Assembly (NCBI GenBank): GCA_902577765.1 | Contig: CACHAK010000002.1 | Span: 1 to 64,000, forward strand | DNA from: an uncultured Pelagibacteraceae bacterium | GTDB taxonomy: Bacteria > Pseudomonadota > Alphaproteobacteria > Pelagibacterales > AG-422-B15 | Reading direction: 5' to 3' | Length of the DNA: 64,000 bases | Shown: piece after piece, positions 55,069-64,000 of the stretch | How the letters are laid out: each line of letters starts with the position of its first letter | How positions within the stretch are numbered: position 1 is the first letter of the stretch | Translations under genes and position numbers: made by a program | Notes under the pieces: model-generated | Seen by the model: only the letters and a program-made list of their open reading frames with translations | What the model was told of the DNA's origin: nothing | Databases searched by the model: none

Positions 55069-57023
55069 GACAAGATGTAAGAAAACCAAGGAGAAGCGTA
55101 CTTTATGTTCCTGGATCTAATCCAAAAGCATTAAAAAAAAGTAGTACGCTTGATGTAGATGCAATTATTTACGACTTAGAAGACTCGGTTGCTGCAAATG
55201 CCAGAAATGATGCACGTACAGCAATTATCGAAATTATAAATTCTGGTGTAAACAAAAATAAGGAACAGGTGATAAGAGTAAATGCTTTGGATACTGATGA
55301 TGGTAAAATAGATATTAAGGTCTTAGACAAATGTAATCCTGATGCAATATTAATTCCTAAAGTAAATGAAGCTAAAGATGTTAAAGCTTTTGAAAAATAT
55401 CTTAAAAATAAAGAAACTAAGATTTGGGTTATGATGGAAACAGCTTTATCCATTGTAAACGCTTATGAAATTGCAAAGTCATCAAAATACTTAAAATGTT
55501 TTGTTATGGGGACAAATGACTTGTCTGCAGAGTTGGGTATAGAGGAAGAACTAAAAAGAACTGCATTAGTCACAAGTTTTGAGAAATGTATGATGGCAAC
55601 AAAAGCCTACAAATTATCACTACTTGATGGAGTATTTAATGACATCAGAGATGCAAATGGATTTGAAGAAGAGTGCATCTATAGTCATGGACTCGGATTT
55701 GATGGTAAAACCTTAATTCACCCGGGACAAATACAAATATGTAATAAAATATTTACCCCTACGGCTGAACAACTAGACAAAGCAAAACGAATTGTTGCAG
55801 CCTTTGAGGATGCAAGAAAAAAGGATCCAAATGTTGGAGTTATTACGTTTGAAGGTAGTCAGATAGAGGAATTACACGTAAATCATGCAAAACGAATTAT
55901 AGAAGCAGAATTGCTTGTGTCAAAAGTAACAGAACTAGATCAATCAGAAGTTATACAAACTTCTTCGAGTAAATATAAAATTGGTAACTTTTTTGAAAAT
56001 TTTAAGCTAGGACAAAAAATAATACATGCAACTCCACGAACAATAACATATGGAGATTGTGCACTTTATACAGCTTTATACGGTTCTAGGTACGCCCTAC
56101 ACTGCTCAGATGAGTTTGCAAAAAAACTCTCATTAGAAAAATCACCAATTGATGATTTTCTTTTATTTAACATAGCTTTTGGTAAAACGGTCCCCGATAT
56201 ATCTTTAAATGCAATTGCCAATTTAGGTTATGCAGAGTGTAAGTTTTTAAAGCCAGCTTACCCAGGTGATACGATTAGCTCAACTTCAGAAGTGATTGGC
56301 ATTAAAGAGAATTCAAGTGGAGAAAATGGAGTAGTTTATGTTCACTCTGTAGGCACTAACCAGCATGATGAACCAGTTATTGATTATAAAAGATGGGTTA
56401 TGGTTAGAAAAAAAAATAGAAACCTAAATAAAGCAGAACTGTCTATACCGGAATTAAATAAAGAGCTTACAATTGAGGAGGTTGTAGAAATTGCAAAAAA
56501 ATATGATTTTGATTGTACAGGTTATGATTATAAAGCCTCAGGCTCTGATCTTTGTTATGAGGATTATTCTATTAACGAAAAAATAAATCATATTGATGGT
56601 ATGACAGTTGAAGAAGCCGAACATATGATGGCAACAAAATTATACCAGAACAATGCAAAAGTTCACTTTAACCATTTTGTTGAAAAAGGTGGCAGGTTTG
56701 GAAAAAGAATTGTTTACGGCGGTCACGTTATAAGTTTAACAAGAGCTTTGTCGTTTAATGGACTTTCAAATGCTTTTAAAATTATTGCGATCAACGGTGG
56801 AACTCACGCATCACCATGTTTTGCGGGAACAACTGTTTTTGCCTGGAGTTTAATTTTAGATAAAGTTGAAGTATCAGATTCTTTAGGTGCAATTCGAATC
56901 AGAACAAATGGAATTGGCGATGCACAGGCTTATCAGTTTCAACATCAGGATGCTGACAAGCGCTTTGATCCGTCTGTTTTGTTAAGTCTTGATTATTGGG
57001 CTTTAATTCCAAGAAAAAAATAA
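55065..57023 (+). CDS. malyl-CoA/beta-methylmalyl-CoA lyase - mesaconyl-CoA hydratase fusion
   Basis: This 652-residue protein joins two enzymes. Residues 1-290 are a CitE-like lyase: 'RSVLYVPGSNPKAL', 'YDLEDSV' at 36-42, Mg-binding E125 in 'METALS' and D152 in 'GTNDLSAELG', and 'GFDGKTLIHPGQI'. Residues 305-652 are a double-hotdog mesaconyl-CoA hydratase: 'HATPRTITYGDCALYTALYGSR', here at about 321-342, 'FGKTVPDISLNAIANLGYAE' and 'RWVMVRKK'. In Rhodobacter these are separate Mcl1 and Mch proteins of the ethylmalonyl-CoA pathway. Together they would turn mesaconyl-CoA into glyoxylate and propionyl-CoA. Both active sites look intact. The ATGA overlap with asd gives the start. Confidence 0.9.
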   Translation: MRQDVRKPRRSVLYVPGSNPKALKKSSTLDVDAIIYDLEDSVAANARNDARTAIIEIINSGVNKNKEQVIRVNALDTDDGKIDIKVLDKCNPDAILIPKVNEAKDVKAFEKYLKNKETKIWVMMETALSIVNAYEIAKSSKYLKCFVMGTNDLSAELGIEEELKRTALVTSFEKCMMATKAYKLSLLDGVFNDIRDANGFEEECIYSHGLGFDGKTLIHPGQIQICNKIFTPTAEQLDKAKRIVAAFEDARKKDPNVGVITFEGSQIEELHVNHAKRIIEAELLVSKVTELDQSEVIQTSSSKYKIGNFFENFKLGQKIIHATPRTITYGDCALYTALYGSRYALHCSDEFAKKLSLEKSPIDDFLLFNIAFGKTVPDISLNAIANLGYAECKFLKPAYPGDTISSTSEVIGIKENSSGENGVVYVHSVGTNQHDEPVIDYKRWVMVRKKNRNLNKAELSIPELNKELTIEEVVEIAKKYDFDCTGYDYKASGSDLCYEDYSINEKINHIDGMTVEEAEHMMATKLYQNNAKVHFNHFVEKGGRFGKRIVYGGHVISLTRALSFNGLSNAFKIIAINGGTHASPCFAGTTVFAWSLILDKVEVSDSLGAIRIRTNGIGDAQAYQFQHQDADKRFDPSVLLSLDYWALIPRKK

Positions 57024-57071
57024 TTTACTGTCGTTTAATCACCGGCAATTTGGTATATATAAATACTACTA

Positions 57072-57449
57072 ATGAGCAGTCCTTTATCACCACATTTACA
57101 AGTTTACAGATGGCAAATTACATCGATACTATCAATTCTACATAGAATAACGGGCATCGTATCATCATTAGGCGCAATTATATTAATAATATTTATATAT
57201 TCAATAAGCGCTGGTGAAGAAACATTTCAAATTTTAATTTCTTTATCAGAAAATATTTTTATAAGAACGATATTAATAGGTCTTACTTTTTCATATTTGT
57301 TTTATTTTTTAAATTGCTTGAGACACTTGTTTTGGGACGTTGGTATTGGGCTTGATTTAAATACTGCCAAATTGACAGGTTGGATTACAATTTTGTTTAC
57401 TGTTTTGCTCACTGTTCTATTTTGGGTTTTAATTATGATTGAATACTAA
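57072..57449 (+). CDS. sdhC: succinate dehydrogenase cytochrome b556 subunit
   Basis: The 125-residue three-helix membrane anchor has 'SPLSPHLQVYRW', the signature 'SILHRITGI', and 'LRHLFWDVGIGLD' with the haem-ligand His. With SdhD it holds the quinone site and haem b. It is first of sdhCDAB, 48 bases after the fusion gene. Confidence 0.95.
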   Translation: MSSPLSPHLQVYRWQITSILSILHRITGIVSSLGAIILIIFIYSISAGEETFQILISLSENIFIRTILIGLTFSYLFYFLNCLRHLFWDVGIGLDLNTAKLTGWITILFTVLLTVLFWVLIMIEY

Positions 57450-57453
57450 TTCT

Positions 57454-57783
57454 ATGTCTGCTAAAAATACTTGGAAACTCCATCGATGGAGCACAATCTT
57501 ACTACTTCCGCTCGTTGTTTATTTATTTTTAAAAATAATCCACCTTTCTACTTTGTCTTATCAATCAATTTTGAGTGAATTTAGTAGCTTATGGGGTGTA
57601 GGGTTTATATTGATTTTCACGGTTTTAGGATTAATTCATATGAATACAGGTGTGCACGAAATCCTGGATGATTACGTTCACTCTGATGTTGCAAAGAAAG
57701 TATTAAATGCAGTAATTTCAATATTCTTCTTATTAATACTAATTTTTGTTTGTTTGTCTCTACTACTAATGTTTATGGGTTAA
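57454..57783 (+). CDS. sdhD: succinate dehydrogenase membrane anchor subunit
   Basis: With the ATG at 57454 the product is 109 residues, three membrane helices, and the SdhD motif 'HMNTGVHEILDDYVH' bearing the haem His and quinone-site Asp-Tyr. A TTG at 57439 in the same frame lies inside sdhC and is less likely. It starts 4 bases after sdhC and ends 4 bases before sdhA. Confidence 0.92.
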   Translation: MSAKNTWKLHRWSTILLLPLVVYLFLKIIHLSTLSYQSILSEFSSLWGVGFILIFTVLGLIHMNTGVHEILDDYVHSDVAKKVLNAVISIFFLLILIFVCLSLLLMFMG

Positions 57784-57787
57784 CTGA

Positions 57788-59563
57788 ATGAATTACGAAA
57801 TTGAATATCATGATTACGATGTAGTTGTTGTTGGTGCCGGTGGATCTGGTTTGAGAGCAACAGTAGGGGCTGTTGAGAATGGTTACAAGACTGCATGTAT
57901 TTCAAAAGTATTCCCAACCAGAAGTCATACGGTTGCAGCACAGGGAGGAATCTCCGCCGCGCTTGGAAATATGGGTGATGATGATTGGAGATGGCATATG
58001 TATGATACTGTTAAAGGCTCTGATTGGCTTGGGGATCAGGATGCAATTGAGTATTTGTGTAAAAATGCACCAAAAGCCGTTTTAGAGTTAGAAAATTATG
58101 GAGTTCCATTCAGTCGAACAGAGGATGGAAAAATTTATCAAAGAGCTTTCGGGGGAATGACAAAAAATTATGGTGAAGGCACTGCGCAAAGAACTTGTGC
58201 CGCTGCTGATCGAACAGGCCATGCAATAATTCATACTTTATACGGACAATCGTTAAAACACGATGTTGACTATTACATTGAATATTTTGTGTTGGACCTA
58301 TTAATGGTTGAAGGTGAATGCAGAGGTGTTGTTGCATGGTGTTTAGAGGATGGCAAGTTACATGTATTTAATTCTAAACGAACAGTACTAGCATCTGGTG
58401 GTTATGGTCGTGTCTATTTTTCTGCAACATCAGCTCACACGTGCACAGGTGATGGTAACGCTATGGTTCTAAGAGCTGGTTTACCTCTACAAGATATGGA
58501 ATTTGTTCAATTTCATCCAACAGGTATTTATGGCGTTGGATGTCTTATAACGGAGGGTGCCAGAGGAGAAGGCGGTTATTTAGTCAATAGTGAAGGTGAA
58601 CGTTTCATGGAAAGGTACGCACCATCAGCAAAAGACTTAGCTTCTAGAGATGTTGTATCTCGTTCTATAACAAAAGAAATTTTAGAGGGCAGAGGCGTTG
58701 GTAAAGATAAGGACCATGCTTATCTTCATCTTGATCACATAGACTCAGATATATTGGAAGAAAGATTGCCTGGTATTTCAGAATCTGCAAAAGTTTTTGC
58801 AGGTGTAGATGTAACTAAAGAGCCAATTCCTATTATACCTACAGTCCATTATAATATGGGTGGAATTCCAACAAACTTTCATGGAGAAGTAATGAATCTT
58901 GAAAAAGGAAATGAAACGGTCGTGCAAGGTTTGATGGCGGTTGGTGAAGCTGCCTGTGTGAGTGTTCATGGTGCAAACAGACTTGGATCAAATTCTCTAA
59001 TTGATCTAGTAGTTTTTGGTAAAGCGGCTGCAGATAGAATAAATGATACAGTAAATAAAGATGAACCTAATAAGGAAATTCCAAGTCATGTAATAGATGA
59101 AGTTATTGCAAGATTTGATAGTACGCGATCTTCTGATGGAGATATCTCAACTTCAGAATTAAGGTCTCAAATGCAGCGAGTTATGCAGAAACACTGTGCT
59201 GTTTTTAGAGATGATGAGATTATGTCTGAAGGAAAAAAACTTATTGAAGAAACTTGGTTAAACTCAGAGAATATCAAAATTAAAGACAAGTCCCTTATAT
59301 GGAATACTGATTTGTTAGAAACACTAGAGTATAAAAACCTAATCGCTCAAGCTGTAGTTACAATGAATTCTGCGCTAAATAGAAAAGAAAGCAGAGGGGC
59401 TCATGCTCGAGAAGATTTCAAAGAAAGAGATGATAAAAATTGGATGAAGCATACATTGTCATGGTTGAATGATAAGAGCTGTGAATTGGATTATCGATCA
59501 GTGCACGAATACACATTATCAAATGAAGTTAAATATATCGCACCAAAGGCCAGAGTTTATTAA
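57788..59563 (+). CDS. sdhA: succinate dehydrogenase flavoprotein subunit
   Basis: SdhA (591 residues) has the FAD motif 'GAGGSGLRA', the flavin-linking His in '[16 protein letters not shown]', 'QFHPTGIYG' and '[11 protein letters not shown]'. It oxidises succinate to fumarate. The stop and the sdhB start overlap by 1 base. Length is normal. Confidence 0.98.
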   Translation: MNYEIEYHDYDVVVVGAGGSGLRATVGAVENGYKTACISKVFPTRSHTVAAQGGISAALGNMGDDDWRWHMYDTVKGSDWLGDQDAIEYLCKNAPKAVLELENYGVPFSRTEDGKIYQRAFGGMTKNYGEGTAQRTCAAADRTGHAIIHTLYGQSLKHDVDYYIEYFVLDLLMVEGECRGVVAWCLEDGKLHVFNSKRTVLASGGYGRVYFSATSAHTCTGDGNAMVLRAGLPLQDMEFVQFHPTGIYGVGCLITEGARGEGGYLVNSEGERFMERYAPSAKDLASRDVVSRSITKEILEGRGVGKDKDHAYLHLDHIDSDILEERLPGISESAKVFAGVDVTKEPIPIIPTVHYNMGGIPTNFHGEVMNLEKGNETVVQGLMAVGEAACVSVHGANRLGSNSLIDLVVFGKAAADRINDTVNKDEPNKEIPSHVIDEVIARFDSTRSSDGDISTSELRSQMQRVMQKHCAVFRDDEIMSEGKKLIEETWLNSENIKIKDKSLIWNTDLLETLEYKNLIAQAVVTMNSALNRKESRGAHAREDFKERDDKNWMKHTLSWLNDKSCELDYRSVHEYTLSNEVKYIAPKARVY

Positions 59564-60339
59564 TGGTTCAGTTTAATCTTCCCGATAATTCTAAATTAAC
59601 AGACGGAGACTATTACAAGTCTGAAAAAGACAACGAAAATATTAAAAAATTTAAAATTTATCGTTGGTCTCCAGACGATGAAAAAAATCCAAGAATGGAT
59701 ACTTATGAAGTTGATCTAGACGATTGTGGTCCAATGGTATTAGACGCAGTTATGAAAATCAAAAGTGAAATTGATACTTCATTAACCTTTAGAAGATCCT
59801 GCCGCGAGGGAATATGTGGTTCTTGTGCAATGAATATTGATGGTACAAACACACTAGCTTGTACTAAAGCAATCAGTGATGTGAAAGGTGATGTAAAAAT
59901 TTATCCTCTGCCTCATATGCCAGTTATCAAGGACTTGGTGACAAATTTAAAAACACTCTATAAGCAACTAAAGTCCATAAAACCTTGGCTCATCAATAAG
60001 AAACAAAGTGCAGATGATACTGAAAATATTCAATCCAGAGACGACAGAGAAAAGCTAGATGGACTATATGAATGCATCCTATGTGCTTGTTGTTCTACAT
60101 CTTGTCCGAGTTATTGGTGGAACAGCGATAAATATCTAGGTCCAGCTGTACTTCTTCAATCCTATCGTTGGTTGCAAGACAGTCGAGATGAAGAAAGAAA
60201 AGAAAGATTAAAAGAATTAGATGATACTTTTAAAGTGTACAGATGCCATACGATTATGAATTGCACTCAAGCATGTCCCAAGGGTTTGAATCCTGCAAAA
60301 GCGATTGCTGGAATTAAACAGATGATAGCACAACAATAA
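59563..60339 (+). CDS. sdhB: succinate dehydrogenase iron-sulfur subunit
   Basis: SdhB (258 residues) carries the [2Fe-2S] ligands in '[15 protein letters not shown]' plus 'LACTK', and the [4Fe-4S]/[3Fe-4S] ligands in '[16 protein letters not shown]' and '[11 protein letters not shown]'. It passes electrons from SdhA to the membrane anchor. It ends the sdh operon. Confidence 0.98.
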   Translation: MVQFNLPDNSKLTDGDYYKSEKDNENIKKFKIYRWSPDDEKNPRMDTYEVDLDDCGPMVLDAVMKIKSEIDTSLTFRRSCREGICGSCAMNIDGTNTLACTKAISDVKGDVKIYPLPHMPVIKDLVTNLKTLYKQLKSIKPWLINKKQSADDTENIQSRDDREKLDGLYECILCACCSTSCPSYWWNSDKYLGPAVLLQSYRWLQDSRDEERKERLKELDDTFKVYRCHTIMNCTQACPKGLNPAKAIAGIKQMIAQQ

Positions 60340-60435
60340 CTATATTATTGTAATCTCAAAAAGCGTAATTGTGCTAAGTATTAGTATTATTACCGAAACC
60401 GCAATAAAAAAATTCAGCATTATTTGTTCACTCAA
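60340..60435 (-). CDS. possible single-helix micro-protein
   Basis: A minus-strand frame begins with TTG at 60435 (or ATG at 60420) and ends exactly at the sdhB stop. It encodes 31 (or 26) residues, nearly all one hydrophobic helix after 'SEQ'. The ribosome site is weak and A/T-rich sequence yields hydrophobic frames by chance. Listed only because its composition is that of a membrane micro-protein. Confidence 0.15.
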   Translation of the reverse strand: MSEQIMLNFFIAVSVIILILSTITLFEITII

Positions 60436-60486
60436 TGGTGGGTAGTTGATTAGGGGATTTAATGAAAATGTTATCTACCCACCATT
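60434..60486. terminator. 12-bp inverted repeat after sdhB
   Basis: AATGGTGGGTAG at 60434-60445 and CTACCCACCATT at 60475-60486 form a perfect GC-containing 12-bp stem with a 29-base loop. It lies between the end of the sdh operon and the end of the convergent smr gene and may end both. The long loop and missing T-tract make it an unusual terminator. Confidence 0.55.
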
Positions 60487-60557
60487 AAGTGTTACATATA
60501 ATGTTGTTTACTCTTATTTAAACTCATATAAGTCTGCCAAAGTGACATATCATGTTC

Positions 60558-60791
60558 TCAATACTTTTTTTGAATTTTCACAATATAACTGCCTTCGTGC
60601 CAGCTAGCTTCGATATACCTTATTTGATGACTGCTCTCTGCCCAATGAGGGAATTCTTTCCTTATGCGACCACTTTTCCCCGTTATAATTTCTACTTTAG
60701 AAATATTCTCTTGATAAGCAGCATAAATAAAATCAGTAAATTCATCATAAGCCTCTTCGAGTGTGAAGCCGTGAAGATCAAGTTTTCTCAT
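60558..60791 (-). CDS. stand-alone Smr domain protein
   Basis: The 77-residue protein is a bare Smr domain: 'KLDLHGFTLEEA' at 3-14, 'VEIITGKSGRIRKEFPHW' in the middle, ending in the terminal strand. Smr domains of this kind nick or cleave nucleic acid; recent work links bacterial SmrA/SmrB forms to mRNA cleavage at collided ribosomes. This one lacks any N-terminal extension. It is a single gene, divergent from mmsA by 68 bases. Confidence 0.85.
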   Translation of the reverse strand: MRKLDLHGFTLEEAYDEFTDFIYAAYQENISKVEIITGKSGRIRKEFPHWAESSHQIRYIEASWHEGSYIVKIQKKY

Positions 60792-60859
60792 ACTTTTCTG
60801 TCATTGCCATTGATTACAATTAATCTACAATATCAGACTCTATTAAAATTATTAAGATC

Positions 60860-62353
60860 ATGAATAAAGTTTTTCACTATATAAACGGCAAGGAACACGT
60901 TGGAAGCTCTGATAGATTTGGCGATGTATTTAATCCAGCCAATGGGGAAAAAATCAAAGAAGTTAATCTCGCTAACAAAGACGATGTACAGCTTGCAATC
61001 GAGTGTGCTGTTAAAGCAGGTAAACAATGGGCTGCCACTCCATCTCTTACAAGATCAAGAGTTTTATTTAAATTCAAAGATCTGATTCTCAGAGATATGG
61101 ACAAATTAGCTTTGGAATTAACAACTGAGCACGGAAAAATATTATCAGACTCAGTTGGTTCAATAACAAGAGGCATGGAAGTAGTTGAGTTTGCTTGTGG
61201 CATTCCTCATTTGCTTAAAGGCGAATATTCTGAAAATGTTGGGTCAAATATTGACAGCTGGAGCATGAGGCAGCCTCTTGGGGTTTGTGTGGGAATTTCA
61301 CCTTTCAATTTTCCCGCTATGGTTCCAATGTGGATGTTTGTTATGTCTATTGCATGTGGTAATTCATTTATTTTAAAACCGAGTGAAAAAGATCCAACAG
61401 TTCCGTACATGATGGGAGATTTACTTAAAGAAGCAGGTCTACCAGATGGGGTTTTCAATGTTGTCAATGGTGATAAAGAAGCAGTAGATCTACTGATCAC
61501 TGATCCTGAAGTTGCATCAGTTAGCTTTGTTGGCTCGACCCCAGTTGCTGAGTACATTTATCATACCTCTTCTAAACATAATAAGCGTGTTCAGTCATTA
61601 GGCGGTGCAAAAAATCATATGGTTGTAATGCCTGATGCAGATTTAGACCAAGTTGTTGATGGTCTTATCGGCGCAGGGTATGGATCCGCAGGAGAGCGAT
61701 GCATGGCTCTTTCTGTTGCTTTAGCTGTTGGTGATGTGGGTGATAAATTAATTGAAAAGCTTACTCCTCGCGTACAAGGACTTAAAGTTGGCCCCGGAAC
61801 AGATCCGGAAGTTGAAATGGGCCCTCTCATCAGTGATGTACATTTATCAAAAGTAAAAAGCTATGTTGATTCTGGAGTTGCCGAAGGAGCTGATCTTATA
61901 GTAGATGGAAGATCAATATCTCTACAAGGTTATGAAAATGGATACTTCATTGGAGGCTGTTTATTTGACCATGTTAAGGAAGATATGCGGATATATAAAG
62001 AAGAAATATTTGGGCCAGTATTATCTGTTGTACGTCAACCTACTTTTGATGATGCTTTAAAAATGGTTAACGATCATGAATTCGGAAACGGTACGACCAT
62101 TTATACACGTGATGGTGACACAGCTAGAGCTTTTGCTAATCAATGTAAAATTGGAATGGTTGGAGTAAATGTTCCTATACCTGTTCCTATGGCTTTTCAT
62201 AGCTTTGGTGGTTGGAAAAGATCCTTATTTGGGGATCATGCAATGCATGGTATGGACGGAGTTAGGTTCTTTACGCGTCTTAAAACTGTTACTTCGAGAT
62301 GGCCAACTGGTATCAGAAAAGGTGCTGAATTTACCATTCCAACCATGAAGTAA
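60860..62353 (+). CDS. mmsA: methylmalonate-semialdehyde dehydrogenase (acylating)
   Basis: This 497-residue CoA-dependent aldehyde dehydrogenase converts methylmalonate semialdehyde to propionyl-CoA (and malonate semialdehyde to acetyl-CoA). Typical features are '[15 protein letters not shown]', '[14 protein letters not shown]' and the catalytic Cys in '[11 protein letters not shown]', plus '[19 protein letters not shown]' near the end. It belongs to valine, inositol and beta-alanine breakdown. Its propionyl-CoA product is shared with the lyase fusion 4 kb upstream. Confidence 0.94.
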   Translation: MNKVFHYINGKEHVGSSDRFGDVFNPANGEKIKEVNLANKDDVQLAIECAVKAGKQWAATPSLTRSRVLFKFKDLILRDMDKLALELTTEHGKILSDSVGSITRGMEVVEFACGIPHLLKGEYSENVGSNIDSWSMRQPLGVCVGISPFNFPAMVPMWMFVMSIACGNSFILKPSEKDPTVPYMMGDLLKEAGLPDGVFNVVNGDKEAVDLLITDPEVASVSFVGSTPVAEYIYHTSSKHNKRVQSLGGAKNHMVVMPDADLDQVVDGLIGAGYGSAGERCMALSVALAVGDVGDKLIEKLTPRVQGLKVGPGTDPEVEMGPLISDVHLSKVKSYVDSGVAEGADLIVDGRSISLQGYENGYFIGGCLFDHVKEDMRIYKEEIFGPVLSVVRQPTFDDALKMVNDHEFGNGTTIYTRDGDTARAFANQCKIGMVGVNVPIPVPMAFHSFGGWKRSLFGDHAMHGMDGVRFFTRLKTVTSRWPTGIRKGAEFTIPTMK

Positions 62354-62414
62354 ATATTTAATTTATCTTGATTTTAATCGCTATCTAGTTAGTTTACCGA
62401 GCTATAAACTCATC

Positions 62415-63377
62415 ATGACAAATAAAAAAATATCACTTATAGGAGCTGGACAAATCGGAGGAACACTTGCTCATTTAGCTGCCATGAAAGAGCTTGGAGA
62501 TATAGTTCTTTTTGATCTGATGTCTGGACTGGCAAAAGGTAAAGCTCTTGATATAGCTCAGTCCTCAGCCATAGATGGTTTTAGCGTTTCCTTGTCTGGT
62601 ACTGATAATTATGAGGATACAAGTGACTCTGATGTCATCATTATAACAGCTGGGGTTCCTCGAAAACCAGGAATGACTAGAGATGACCTTTTAGGAACAA
62701 ACTTAAAAATTATCAAGCAAGTAGCTGAAGGTATTAAATCAACTTCTCCTAATGCCTTCGTTATTTGTATTACAAATCCACTGGATGTAATTGTTATGGC
62801 TCTTCAAAAATATTCAGGGCTTCCAAAAAATAAGGTTGTTGGTATGGCTGGAGTTTTAGATACTTCACGTTTTAAATATTTCTTATCACAAGAATTGAAT
62901 GTTCCAATTAGCGAAGTAGACTCATTTGTTCTTGGTGGTCACGGCGACACAATGGTTCCAGTTCCAAATCGAACTATGGTTAGTGGTGAAAATCTGACTG
63001 ATTTAGTGAACAAAGGAAAAATTTCAAAGGCTAGGCTTGACGAGATAATTGATAGAACCAGAAAAGGTGGGGCCGAAGTTGTTAAGTTATTAGAAACCGG
63101 ATCCGCTTTTTATGGGCCGGCAGCCTCGGGAATTGAAATGGCCGACTCATATCTAAATGATAAGAAAAAAACGTTACCATGCGCAGCATATTTAAATGGT
63201 GAATACGGTATTTCAGACTTATATGTTGGAGTACCTGTTGTTATTGGCTCAGCGGGAATTGAAAAAGTTGTTGAACTTGATTTAGACGAAGAAGAAAAAA
63301 AATTTTTTAAAACTTCAATCGAAGCAGTCAGCGAGCTATTTGAAGCAGCAAAAAATATTGATTCTTCACTTAGATAA
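62415..63377 (+). CDS. mdh: malate dehydrogenase
   Basis: LDH-like alphaproteobacterial Mdh (320 residues): '[12 protein letters not shown]' nucleotide motif, D in 'LFDLMSG' (NAD preference), substrate Arg residues in '[12 protein letters not shown]', 'ITNPLDV', and catalytic His in 'GGHGDTMVP'. It oxidises malate to oxaloacetate. The sucC start follows the stop with no spacer, so the two are coupled. Confidence 0.97.
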   Translation: MTNKKISLIGAGQIGGTLAHLAAMKELGDIVLFDLMSGLAKGKALDIAQSSAIDGFSVSLSGTDNYEDTSDSDVIIITAGVPRKPGMTRDDLLGTNLKIIKQVAEGIKSTSPNAFVICITNPLDVIVMALQKYSGLPKNKVVGMAGVLDTSRFKYFLSQELNVPISEVDSFVLGGHGDTMVPVPNRTMVSGENLTDLVNKGKISKARLDEIIDRTRKGGAEVVKLLETGSAFYGPAASGIEMADSYLNDKKKTLPCAAYLNGEYGISDLYVGVPVVIGSAGIEKVVELDLDEEEKKFFKTSIEAVSELFEAAKNIDSSLR

Positions 63378-64000
63378 ATGAATATACACGAACATCAAGC
63401 AAAGGAATTATTTGACGGTTATGATATACCTGTGTCCACAGGAAGCGTTGCATATGAAAAAAGTCAGATAAATGAAGCAGTTGGAAAAGTTAAAGGCCCG
63501 ATTTGGGTTGTTAAAGCACAAATTCATGCAGGTGGCAGAGGCAAAGGTGGGGGCGTTAAAGTAGTTTCTTCAAAAGAAGAAGCTGTAAATGAGGCTGAAA
63601 AAATGTTTGGTATGAATTTAATAACGCCTCAAACAGGCCCATCAGGAAAAGAAGTAAAACGAATTTATATTGAAAATGGGTCAGATATTAAAAAAGAATT
63701 ATATCTTTCTTGTTTATTAGACAGAGCAACTAGCAAAGTTGCCTTTATTGTATCTAAGATGGGAGGCATGGACATCGAAGCAGTTGCAAAAGATACTCCT
63801 GAACATATAACAACTGTTCAAATAGAACCTTCAATAGGTGTTACAGAAAAAGATATAAATACAATTAGTACAGCTTTTGAACTCGAAAAAGATCTTGAGA
63901 GTCAACTTTCTGATCTTATAAAAAATATGTATAAATTTTTTTTAGAAAAAGATGCTAGTCTTGTTGAAGTTAATCCTTTGATTATAACTGAGACTGACAA
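63378..64000 (+). CDS. sucC: succinyl-CoA synthetase beta subunit (3' partial)
   Basis: The frame starts with ATG directly after the mdh stop and runs open to the window edge (207 codons seen). The N-terminus 'MNIHEHQAKELFDGYDIPV' and the ATP-grasp segment 'VVKAQIHAGGRGKGGGVK' identify SucC. It forms succinyl-CoA synthetase with SucD, expected just beyond the edge. Confidence 0.95.
   Translation, partial: MNIHEHQAKELFDGYDIPVSTGSVAYEKSQINEAVGKVKGPIWVVKAQIHAGGRGKGGGVKVVSSKEEAVNEAEKMFGMNLITPQTGPSGKEVKRIYIENGSDIKKELYLSCLLDRATSKVAFIVSKMGGMDIEAVAKDTPEHITTVQIEPSIGVTEKDINTISTAFELEKDLESQLSDLIKNMYKFFLEKDASLVEVNPLIITETD

Overview
The window looks like a compact, AT-rich genome of a streamlined marine alphaproteobacterium. 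By eye GC is low (near 30%) in most genes, gaps are short, stop/start overlaps are common, and no gene-free stretch exceeds 300 bases. Alphaproteobacterial markers include a DUF2794 protein, an IalB-family protein, the ffh-rpsP-rimM-trmD-rplS-leuCDB-asd run and an mdh-sucC junction next to sdhCDAB. A SAR11-, HIMB59- or AEGEAN-169-like lineage is an inference, not something the sequence proves. No rRNA, tRNA, CRISPR array, transposase or integrase was found.

Region 1 (1-8273) is the accessory part. It holds the end of a Slam-like outer-membrane protein and a second beta-barrel, a DUF985 cupin, and a tightly coupled minus-strand set: two small unknown proteins, an HNH nuclease, a DEQH-box helicase with two zinc ribbons, and a secreted protein. 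It also holds a pentameric ligand-gated ion channel with an extra PDZ-like N-terminal region, and an unknown coiled-coil protein behind a leader with competing hairpins. Region 2 (8284-14485) is core: acs, an EVE protein, gpsA, tsaD, hemC and hemD.

Region 3 (14697-22782) starts with an unusually long DUF1302 outer-membrane protein and a DUF1329 protein, closed by a strong terminator. A YCF48-like Asp-box protein, an SDR dehydrogenase, a class I glutamine amidotransferase, YggT and FolD follow. The MMPL/RND transporter that usually accompanies the first three families is not in the window. Region 4 (23074-32071) has a lone HNH protein, argG-rlmN, an IalB protein, a quinone oxidoreductase, a phhB/aldo-keto reductase/two-epimerase operon, a Bax-inhibitor-1 protein and DUF2794.

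Region 5 (32201-43707) holds htpG, interrupted by a single-base frameshift, then acnA and a complete ccmABCDEFGH cytochrome c maturation cluster (ccmD is only 51 codons), followed by a small Cys-containing protein and a PagL-like lipid A deacylase. Region 6 (43704-55068) holds dapF-DCC-mtaB-ftsY on the minus strand and the ffh-to-asd operon on the plus strand, the latter behind a structured leader.

Region 7 (55065-64000) is central carbon metabolism: a natural fusion of malyl-CoA/beta-methylmalyl-CoA lyase with mesaconyl-CoA hydratase, then sdhCDAB, a Smr protein, mmsA, mdh and the start of sucC. The fusion and MmsA both yield propionyl-CoA, and the fusion also yields glyoxylate, so this block joins C5/C3 acyl-CoA turnover to the TCA cycle.
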